Origin: an uncultured cyanobacterium
GTDB taxonomy: Bacteria > Cyanobacteriota > Cyanobacteriia > CACIAM-69d
Assembly: GCA_937894105.1 (NCBI GenBank)
Contig: CALCTI010000115.1
Coordinates: forward strand, 1-5,321
Direction: 5' to 3'
DNA length: 5,321 bases
This document shows positions 1 to 4,232 of this stretch, one piece after another (positions within the stretch are counted from its first letter, which is position 1; each line of letters begins with the position of its first letter). A program made the position numbers and the translations under genes. The notes under the pieces are model-generated. The model saw only the letters and a program-made list of their open reading frames with translations, did not search any database and was not told where the DNA came from.

Positions 1-2
1 GC

Positions 3-119
3 TGTCATCAATTGAATCCCTAAGTCAAGAGCCGTAAGGGTTTCAGCCCCTAGCCCTGTTTGTTTTTAAAGGGCGCGTACTCCCCACGGCATAAGGCTTC
101 TGGAGATTAATTGATGACA
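3..119. mobile_element. Candidate 117-bp MITE-like hairpin element with terminal inverted arms
   Basis: The left arm TGTCATCAATT (3-13) is the exact reverse complement of AATTGATGACA (109-119). Pairing continues past a bulged G at 14 into 15-18 with 105-108, giving about 15 bp. Further stems nest inside: GCCGT (31-35) with ACGGC (86-90), and GCCCT (53-57) with AGGGC (70-74). The whole segment can therefore fold into one long interrupted hairpin, and its ends have the TG...CA form of many insertion sequences. It has no coding capacity. Only two flanking bases are visible on the left, so a target-site duplication cannot be tested. I infer a non-autonomous element (MITE); a structured RNA is the alternative. 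The family is not recognised. Confidence 0.45.
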
Positions 120-131
120 CGCCCTATTAAA

Positions 132-164
132 TTCACCAATAAGTTCACCAATAAATTCACCAAT
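132..164. repeat. 12-bp tandem repeat, about 2.75 copies
   Basis: TTCACCAAT occurs at 132-140, 144-152 and 156-164, joined by AAG and AAA, giving an exact 12-bp period. On the minus strand each unit reads ATTGGTGAA and contains one GTGA. The array lies between the 3' side of the HEARO-like RNA and the inverted-repeat element at 3-119. It encodes nothing credible: on the minus strand it would spell a repeating Leu-Val-Asn-Leu tetrapeptide at the end of a short ORF that is explained by the RNA. Confidence 0.85.
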
Positions 165-170
165 GCTTTT

Positions 171-304
171 CCAACAACAGGGAGTTGCTGAGCTTGACCG
201 AAGTCCTCAGTGCCCATTGAAGTATTCCCGATGAAGGGCGAGTGACTATAGGTAGTCGAACCAAGCCTATCGTTACAAGAGTCCATGGCAACGGGACTGA
301 AGCC
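171..304 (-). ncRNA. HEARO-like (IscB-type omega) RNA without an adjacent IscB gene
   Basis: Read on the minus strand from about 304 to 171, the sequence is a chain of closely spaced hairpins. AGTCC pairs with GGACT (280-298). GACTA pairs with TAGTC around a CCTA loop (244-257). GCCC pairs with GGGC (212-239). CTGAG pairs with CTCAG (188-210), enclosing GAC-TTCG-GTC, a UUCG tetraloop that exists only on the minus strand. CAAC pairs with GTTG (175-187). The opening GGCTTCAGTCCCGTTGCC, the GACTAC stem and this stem order match my recollection of HEARO RNAs, the guide-carrying RNAs found upstream of IscB nucleases. In IscB systems the guide is 5' of this scaffold, so it would lie just above 304 (roughly 305-334). 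No IscB ORF follows toward position 1. A 69-codon minus-strand ORF (107-316, GTG start) covers the same bases; I regard it as a by-product. Family assignment is from memory; the hairpins are directly visible. Confidence 0.6.
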
Positions 305-401
305 AAATAACACCACAGCAGCGGCGGAAATTTCGGTGCGCTATTCTGTTTCTTAATGCTGTTTTAATAACTGCTGCTTTCCCAATCTGGATTTATCACC
401 T
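305..401. other. Leader of the DUF3119 gene; no gene seen
   Basis: These 97 bases separate the HEARO-like RNA from the DUF3119 start codon. TAATAA at 365-370 could serve as a -10 element, but no convincing -35 lies at the right distance, and no Shine-Dalgarno sequence precedes the ATG at 402. If the RNA at 171-304 is a true HEARO, the stretch just above 304 (the minus-strand 5' flank) would also act as its guide. Nothing else is recognisable. Confidence 0.4.
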
Positions 402-911
402 ATGACCGCCCCAAATCCCACCGAGTCGCCGACCCAATCTGAGGATAAGTCTGCTGAAGCCAAGCCCTCTGAAGCTAAGCCTTCTGAAGCCAAGTCCTTT
501 GAAACTTTGACGGCGGCGGCTCCTTTTAGCGCTACGGAAACGGTGGAGCTTGAGTCAAACTATTTGCTGCCGGTGGCTATTGTGGCGATCGCTGCCCCCA
601 TCGGACTGTTCCTAAACCTGTGGGTGGGACTGGTGGTGGGAGCCTTTGGCCTTTTCCTGGCAGTTCAAGCGTCAAGAATTCGCCTAATTTTTACCTCAAC
701 CGCTTTGGACGTATACACCGGGGAAAAGCCCATCCGCTCCTTTCCCTATGCCGAATGGGAAAACTGGGAAATTTTCTGGAGCCCGGTGCCGATTTTGTTT
801 TACTTCAAGGAAGTTAACAGCATTCATTTCATCCCAATCCTGTACAATCCCACTGCCCTGCGCCAGTGCCTAGCCGTACACCAGTTGCCAACCCAGCACC
901 CAGAGGATTAA
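402..911 (+). CDS. DUF3119 family membrane protein
   Basis: This is a 169-residue protein of unknown function, recognised as DUF3119, a family known mainly from cyanobacteria. Residues 1-50 are hydrophilic and low in complexity, with a pentapeptide repeat (KPSEA-like, residues 19-33). Residues 54-90 form two closely spaced hydrophobic segments, probably a membrane hairpin. The conserved C-terminal part follows, including LDVYTGEKPIRSFPY, the tryptophan-rich ENWEIFWSPVPILFYFKEV and IHFIPILYNP (about 102-150). That core resembles a compact membrane-anchored domain of PH-like size, which is only a guess. The ATG at 402 is chosen because the hydrophobic core is complete and the upstream DNA belongs to other features. 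No Shine-Dalgarno sequence is visible, which is common in cyanobacteria. The DUF3086 gene follows on the same strand after 194 bp of repeat-filled DNA. No catalytic motif is seen. Confidence 0.9.
   Translation: MTAPNPTESPTQSEDKSAEAKPSEAKPSEAKSFETLTAAAPFSATETVELESNYLLPVAIVAIAAPIGLFLNLWVGLVVGAFGLFLAVQASRIRLIFTSTALDVYTGEKPIRSFPYAEWENWEIFWSPVPILFYFKEVNSIHFIPILYNPTALRQCLAVHQLPTQHPED
456..500 (+). repeat. 15-bp tandem repeat inside the DUF3119 gene (3 imperfect copies)
   Basis: Units at 456-470, 471-485 and 486-500 follow GAAGC(C/T)AAG(C/T)C(C/T)T(C/T)T. The differences fall mostly at third codon positions, so the array keeps the reading frame and encodes EAKPS, EAKPS, EAKSF in the disordered N-terminus. 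In-frame expansion or contraction would change linker length without harming the membrane core. Confidence 0.85.
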
Positions 912-1105
912 AAATAACAAACCTCTCCCCTTAATAAGGGACTGGGGGGATCTCCAGTAAATTTAGCTTTTTTGAGACTTTGAGCCCCGTCCGCACGATG
1001 GAAGATCCCTCTGTAAAAGTCCCCTAAAAGATACCCCTCCCCCCCCTTATTAAGGGGCTTTGTGGTGAACTGGTGTTAGCGAAAGTTATTTACGAAACGT
1101 AAGCG
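912..1105. repeat. Intergenic palindromic repeat pair in inverted orientation
   Basis: The stretch between DUF3119 and DUF3086 contains CCCTTAATAAGGG (928-940) and CCCCTTATTAAGGGG (1043-1057). Each is a palindrome of 6-7 bp arms around one central base, and the 14-mer CCCCTTAATAAGGG is present at 927-940 and, reverse-complemented, at 1044-1057. ACAAA lies outside both copies. Inside, GGGGGATCTCC (945-955) has the inverted partner GGAAGATCCCTC (1000-1011). This looks like two head-to-head copies of the CCCCTTAATAAGG(G) intergenic repeat that I recall from many cyanobacteria, or one MITE-like unit of about 130 bp. A run of eight C residues occupies 1039-1046. There is no U-tract after either hairpin, so a simple terminator role is not supported. 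No gene is seen here. Confidence 0.7.
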
Positions 1106-2437
1106 ATGAATTCTGAGTATCCCAACGGCGACATTAGCAATGGCGGAAACGCTGACGCAAAACCTACCGACCTTTGGGACCAGCCTGACACTCCCCCCAA
1201 TCGCGAACAACATCGCGAACAGTCGTCGCCCTTACCGGCGGTACAGTCCGTTGTGGACGCAGAAATGCCCCTACCTCCGACTCCAGACCATGACACGGAG
1301 AGCGCGAAAAGTGAAATGGGTAACGCCGCGCCCAACGACATTTCAGATAATCGGCAAGAGAACGGGCAACGGGGGGACGGGGAGACAGCGGTGATCGCCC
1401 CAGCGCCCACAGAACCAGCGCCCACAGAACCAGAACCTACCGAGTCAGAACCTACCGAGTCAGAACTAACGGAGTCGGAACCCACGCCGGAACCTTTACC
1501 AAAGTCTGTGGAAGGGTTGCTGGCGTTGGATATTCGGCGATTACAACAAGAGCGCGATCGCCTGCAACAGGATGTGTACGCGGCTCAGGATTCCATGGTG
1601 CGGGCCATTCAGGCGGGCACCATGGAGCTGGAAGAACGGCGATCGCGGTTGCGAGCCAGCATCGACAAGCTAGAAATGCGGCGGGAGCGGTTGCGCGAAG
1701 AAATGCGCACCACCTTTGCCGGATCCTCCCAGCGAGTAGCGGCGCGGGTGCAAGGATTTAAGGATTTTTTGATGAGCAGCCTTCAGGACTTAACGGCGGC
1801 GGCGGAAGATTTGGAACTGGTTAAGCCTGCGCCTCCCCAACCAGCCCAGGCGGATTCCCCGCGCGAGTCCCAGGGACCCGTTAATCCTCAATTCGCTCGC
1901 GGGCGCTTTGAGGATGAAATGCAGCGCATCCGTAAAATTTTGGAGCGCTATCAAATGCGTCCCGACTATTACGGACCTCCGTGGCGGCTGCGACGCACCT
2001 TTGAAAATATCCATCGGGATCGGGTGGCCAATTGGTTTGATGAACAGGGAGGGCGCGGAGCCATCCAATCCCTGGGCAGTCGGCTGCAAAATATTTTGGT
2101 GGTATCAGCAACGGTTTCGGTGACGCGGGCGCTCTATGGCGATCGCCTGCACGTGCTCGTATTGATTGACAGTCCGGAACGCCTGGGAGAATGGCGGCGG
2201 GGCTTACAGGATTGTTTAGGCATTGCCCGTGGTGACTTCGGTCCTGATCGCGGCGTTACCCTATTCGACTCCGCTGATGCCCTGGCCCAAACCGCCGATC
2301 GCACCCGCCGAGCTGGGGATTTGCCGTTTATTATCATCGATGAGTCGGAAGGGAAGGTGAGTTTGTCATTGCTGCAATTTCCCCTGTGGCTGGCGATCGC
2401 CCCCGATCCCCGCGCCCAGGTGTACGACTATTTTTAA
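1106..2437 (+). CDS. DUF3086 family coiled-coil protein
   Basis: This is a 443-residue protein recognised as DUF3086, a conserved cyanobacterial family of unknown function. Residues 1-133 are acidic, proline-rich and probably disordered, with a pentapeptide repeat (APTEP/EPTES) at about 99-128. Residues 134-205 are a heptad-rich charged coiled coil (LDIRRLQQERDRLQQDV and LEERRSRLRASIDKLEMRRERLREEM). A helical stretch and a proline-rich linker follow to about 260. The conserved C-terminal domain (265-436) contains RKILERYQMRPDYYGPPWRL, GGRGAIQSLGSRLQNILV, SPERLGEWRRGLQDCLGI and LPFIIIDESEG, and ends in LLQFPLWLAIAPDP. No transmembrane segment or known catalytic motif is seen, so it is probably cytosolic or peripheral. 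The ATG at 1106 gives the longest credible protein; no clear Shine-Dalgarno sequence is present. It follows the DUF3119 gene and is convergent with the sulfurtransferase, 43 bp away. A shared role with the DUF3119 membrane protein is inferred from position only. Confidence 0.92.
   Translation: MNSEYPNGDISNGGNADAKPTDLWDQPDTPPNREQHREQSSPLPAVQSVVDAEMPLPPTPDHDTESAKSEMGNAAPNDISDNRQENGQRGDGETAVIAPAPTEPAPTEPEPTESEPTESELTESEPTPEPLPKSVEGLLALDIRRLQQERDRLQQDVYAAQDSMVRAIQAGTMELEERRSRLRASIDKLEMRRERLREEMRTTFAGSSQRVAARVQGFKDFLMSSLQDLTAAAEDLELVKPAPPQPAQADSPRESQGPVNPQFARGRFEDEMQRIRKILERYQMRPDYYGPPWRLRRTFENIHRDRVANWFDEQGGRGAIQSLGSRLQNILVVSATVSVTRALYGDRLHVLVLIDSPERLGEWRRGLQDCLGIARGDFGPDRGVTLFDSADALAQTADRTRRAGDLPFIIIDESEGKVSLSLLQFPLWLAIAPDPRAQVYDYF
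1401..1490 (+). repeat. 15-bp tandem repeat inside the DUF3086 gene (6 units)
   Basis: Two identical units CAGCGCCCACAGAAC (1401-1430) are followed by two identical units CAGAACCTACCGAGT (1431-1460) and two diverged units (1461-1475 and 1476-1490). The period is exactly five codons, giving APTEP and then EPTES-type pentapeptides. The pairwise identity of neighbouring units suggests recent in-frame duplication by slippage. Confidence 0.9.
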
Positions 2438-2480
2438 TGCCCGTTGCCAATAGACAGACCAGGCTAGTTAAAATATCAGG
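2438..2480. other. Convergent intergenic spacer, no clear terminator
   Basis: The DUF3086 and sulfurtransferase genes converge across these 43 bases. I find no stem followed by a T-run on either strand. The only repeat is CAGGCTA at 2460-2466 and 2477-2483, a short direct repeat that runs into the sulfurtransferase stop codon. Transcripts from both sides may overlap at their 3' ends. Confidence 0.4.
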
Positions 2481-3335
2481 CTAATAGGAACACCAGTCAC
2501 TCCAGCCACCGGGATAGAGCTGATACATCCGGTGACCCATCGTGACCAGTGAAAATAAATTGACGCAGGCGGTGACCCCAGAGCCACAGTAGAAAACCAC
2601 CTCGTTATCGGGATTAAGACTTTGCCATTGCTTAGCCAAGACGCTCCTGTCTTTTAAGTAACCGCCCTCCGTGGTGGTCTGCTGCCAAAAGGCGTTAGTG
2701 GCTCCCGGAATGCTTCCCGCCACTGGGTCAATGGGTTCCACTTCGCCCCGATACCGTTCGGGCGATCGCGAATCAATGAGGACCGTTCCCGGTAAATTCT
2801 GACGCTGCCTCACCGTGTCAATATCTACAATCCAGTGGGGTTGGGGAGCTGGAATAAACTCGCCGGGCTGATGACTATCAGGCTCCTCAGTTTCCAAAGG
2901 CAACCCCGCCCTTTCCCAAGCCTTGATGCCACCGTCCAAAATTGCCACCTGGGTATGCCCCAAATATCGCAGCATCCACCATAGGCGCGCCGCAAAGGCA
3001 AACCGCGAATTGTCATAGATCACCACTTGGGTGGGGGGATTGGACTGGATGCCAATTTGACTGAGCTTGGCGATGAATACATCCCAGCTTGGCAATGGGT
3101 GGCGACCCCCATGGGTTTGAACCGGTCCCGATAAATCCTGATCTAAATCCAAATAAATGGCTGTGGGAATATGCCCAGCGTCATACTGCTGCCGCCCCTG
3201 CTGGGGAGTCGCCAGGGAAAACCGAGTGTCCACCACCACCAGGTTGGACTCTTCTGAATGTTCCTGAAGGGTATGCCCCTCAAATAAATGCGCCTGAAGC
3301 CATGGGACATCAACCAGGGAAGAACCGTTTTGCAT
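2481..3335 (-). CDS. Two-domain sulfurtransferase (rhodanese / 3-mercaptopyruvate type)
   Basis: This 284-residue protein has tandem rhodanese domains, the normal length and layout for the family. Such enzymes move a sulfane sulfur from thiosulfate or 3-mercaptopyruvate to a thiol or cyanide acceptor through a cysteine persulfide, usually in the cytosol. The N-terminal, inactive domain (about 6-145) shows VVDTRF, YDAGHIPTAIYLDLD, VIYDNSRFAFAARLWWMLRYLGH and ILDGGIKAW. The C-terminal domain (about 165-284) shows VLIDSRSPERYRGE, GSIPGATN and the active-site loop CGSGVTA at 250-256, with Cys250 as the persulfide carrier. CGSGVTA is the form seen in mercaptopyruvate sulfurtransferases such as E. 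coli SseA, rather than CRKGVTA of classical rhodanese, so that substrate is more likely. I prefer the ATG at 3335 over an in-frame TTG at 3374, because the extra 13 codons would be encoded by the short repeat described at 3345-3392. It lies 60 bp downstream of the DUF2227 gene and may share its transcript. Confidence 0.92.
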   Translation of the reverse strand: MQNGSSLVDVPWLQAHLFEGHTLQEHSEESNLVVVDTRFSLATPQQGRQQYDAGHIPTAIYLDLDQDLSGPVQTHGGRHPLPSWDVFIAKLSQIGIQSNPPTQVVIYDNSRFAFAARLWWMLRYLGHTQVAILDGGIKAWERAGLPLETEEPDSHQPGEFIPAPQPHWIVDIDTVRQRQNLPGTVLIDSRSPERYRGEVEPIDPVAGSIPGATNAFWQQTTTEGGYLKDRSVLAKQWQSLNPDNEVVFYCGSGVTACVNLFSLVTMGHRMYQLYPGGWSDWCSY

Positions 3336-3344
3336 GGAACTATT

Positions 3345-3392
3345 AAGTGCGACTTTATAAATGCGACTAAACAAGTGCGACTAAGTGCGACT
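3345..3392. repeat. Four copies of a 10-bp repeat between the DUF2227 and sulfurtransferase genes
   Basis: AAGTGCGACT occurs at 3345-3354, 3373-3382 and 3383-3392, and AAATGCGACT, with one mismatch, at 3359-3368. Start-to-start spacing is 14, 14 and 10 bp. On the transcribed minus strand the unit reads AGTCGCACTT. The array starts three bases after the DUF2227 stop codon and ends 9 bp before the sulfurtransferase ATG, so it fills most of the leader. It could be simple slippage DNA or a cluster of binding sites; there is no sequence evidence for a particular regulator. Confidence 0.85.
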
Positions 3393-3395
3393 GTT

Positions 3396-4073
3396 TCAAA
3401 AATATCGCCTGTGTCGAGCCATTTTTGATCGAGGCTTCAATGAATGGGACTTTGACCGGCGGCGATAGGTCTTTTTGGATCGCAATTTGGGACTGTGATT
3501 GGCGTAGTAGGACCATTGGGATCGTTGCCCTCGACGCCTGGCAGGCTTTTTTGTTTTCTTTGCTTTCCGGCGACGTACCTTTGAAAATAAATAGTCCGCC
3601 GTAACGTGGCTCAAGGATCCCAGCTCCAGCCCAGCAGCGATCGCCCACAGCAGCGGTTGTGTCCCTAGCCAGCGCAATAAAGTGGTTACGGCGGCGATCG
3701 CCTCCTGCCCTGCCCCGTCGCCGCCGCCGCCCGCCAACAGTGCTGCCGCCGCCCCGGCAACGCCCACTGCCACCCCCACCCACATCATCAAATACAGCAC
3801 CCGCACCGTGCTCCCGATCAAAACCCCGTGGGTCCAGGGCGATCGATGGCGAAACATATTGCGATAGGGCAGCCAAATCCAGCGAAATGGTCCCCAGCGT
3901 TTGTAAGGCACTGAATGGATATCTAAATCGGGGCTAAGGAAAAAACCTCCCACCGCAAACCCACCGGTAACCGCCAAGGTCGTCGCCGGATCGCGAAATG
4001 CCCCCAAGGTTATCGCTGCCACCACCGGCATCCCCCAGGCTGTAATTCGGTCGTGGGTGTTTCCCGACGGCAT
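3396..4073 (-). CDS. DUF2227 family putative metal-binding membrane protein
   Basis: This 225-residue protein is recognised as DUF2227, annotated elsewhere as a putative metal-binding protein of unknown function. Conserved polar residues that could bind metal sit in short motifs: MPSGNTHDRI (His7, Asp8), SPDLDIHS (Asp49, Asp51, His53), FRHRSPWTHG (His76, His82) and SLSHVTADY (His156, Asp160). This His/Asp pattern recalls membrane-bound metal-dependent hydrolases of the YdjM type, which is inference. Hydrophobic segments at about 13-47, 84-113 and 139-156 suggest several membrane spans. The last 59 residues (167-225) are extremely basic, with about 26 Lys/Arg, and look like an RNA-, DNA- or lipid-head-group-binding tail. 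The start is well supported by a strong Shine-Dalgarno AGGAGGG (4077-4083) just before the ATG. It is divergent from the SulP gene and 60 bp upstream of the sulfurtransferase. Confidence 0.87.
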   Translation of the reverse strand: MPSGNTHDRITAWGMPVVAAITLGAFRDPATTLAVTGGFAVGGFFLSPDLDIHSVPYKRWGPFRWIWLPYRNMFRHRSPWTHGVLIGSTVRVLYLMMWVGVAVGVAGAAAALLAGGGGDGAGQEAIAAVTTLLRWLGTQPLLWAIAAGLELGSLSHVTADYLFSKVRRRKAKKTKKPARRRGQRSQWSYYANHSPKLRSKKTYRRRSKSHSLKPRSKMARHRRYF

Positions 4074-4076
4074 GGA

Positions 4077-4083
4077 CCCTCCT
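4077..4083 (-). promoter_or_regulatory. Strong Shine-Dalgarno of the DUF2227 gene
   Basis: On the minus strand AGGAGGG ends three bases before the ATG at 4073. It is a near-perfect anti-16S match and fixes the start. It stands out because none of the other four genes has an evident Shine-Dalgarno sequence. Confidence 0.8.
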
Positions 4084-4104
4084 AACGGAACCGATTTATT
4101 GCTC

Positions 4105-4112
4105 GCGATCGC
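4105..4112. repeat. HIP1 octamer GCGATCGC (intergenic copy; ten others in genes)
   Basis: HIP1 is the highly iterated palindrome of many cyanobacterial genomes. Copies lie at 585, 1554, 1639, 2139, 2393, 2762, 3637, 3694, 4105, 4380 and 4824 (start positions). Ten are inside coding regions. This one lies in the leader of the DUF2227 gene and is extended to a 10-bp palindrome, CGCGATCGCG. The density supports a cyanobacterial host; no function at this site is implied. Confidence 0.95.
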
Positions 4113-4114
4113 GA

Positions 4115-4144
4115 AACATATCTATAAATTCTTGCTCATATCAA
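4115..4144 (-). promoter_or_regulatory. Possible promoter of the DUF2227 gene
   Basis: On the minus strand TTGATA (4139-4144) and TATGTT (4115-4120) are separated by 18 bp and lie about 40-70 bp upstream of the ATG. The -35 matches five of six consensus bases and the -10 four of six. This is a consensus-style guess without further support. Confidence 0.3.
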
Positions 4145-4145
4145 G

Positions 4146-4186
4146 AAAACTTCTTTGACATTTGTTAAGTTTTAGCGCAATGTTAC
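4146..4186 (+). promoter_or_regulatory. Possible SulP promoter with inverted repeat around the -35
   Basis: A perfect TTGACA (4155-4160) lies about 73 bp upstream of the SulP ATG, but at 17-20 bp spacing only poor -10 matches exist (for example AATGTT at 4179-4184). The perfect 7-bp arms AAAACTT (4146-4152) and AAGTTTT (4167-4173) flank the -35 with 14 bp between them. A strong -35, weak -10 and surrounding dyad would fit a regulated promoter, but I cannot name a regulator. Confidence 0.35.
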
Positions 4187-4232
4187 AGACCTAGAGACCC
4201 TTTTACTATCCACTTCTGCCGCTGCGCCACTC

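Noticed and set aside
1..120. Resemblance of TGTCATCAATT arms to ends of Tn7-like CRISPR-associated transposons
   Set aside because: Only a short AT-rich match from memory. There is no repeated array of transposase sites, no cas12k, tns or tniQ gene, and no CRISPR repeat in the window.
221..310. Plus-strand open stretch ending in GNGTEAK, considered as the tail of a TnpB gene
   Set aside because: It is preceded by an in-frame TGA at 218-220 and lacks any zinc-ribbon or RuvC motif; the UUCG loop orientation favours a minus-strand RNA.
107..316. Minus-strand 69-codon ORF (GTG start) with an LVNL repeat near its end
   Set aside because: It covers the chained hairpins of the HEARO-like RNA, its last part is the 12-bp repeat, and its stop lies in the inverted arm at 109-119. 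The structure explains the sequence better than a protein does.
1090..1485. Minus-strand ORF rich in GSDSVGS repeats
   Set aside because: It is the antisense shadow of the 15-bp repeat and N-terminus of the DUF3086 gene, whose domains are recognisable on the plus strand.
2438..2483. Bidirectional terminator between the convergent genes
   Set aside because: No stable stem with an adjacent T-run was found on either strand, only a 7-bp direct repeat.
3336..3374. Thirteen-codon N-terminal extension of the sulfurtransferase from TTG at 3374
   Set aside because: The codons consist largely of the AGTCGCACTT repeat, and the rhodanese fold is complete from the ATG at 3335.
4154..4172. Possible HLR1 (RpaB) site upstream of SulP
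   Set aside because: The two half-sites carry one and two or more mismatches and are spaced 9 bp apart instead of 10, so the match is not better than chance.
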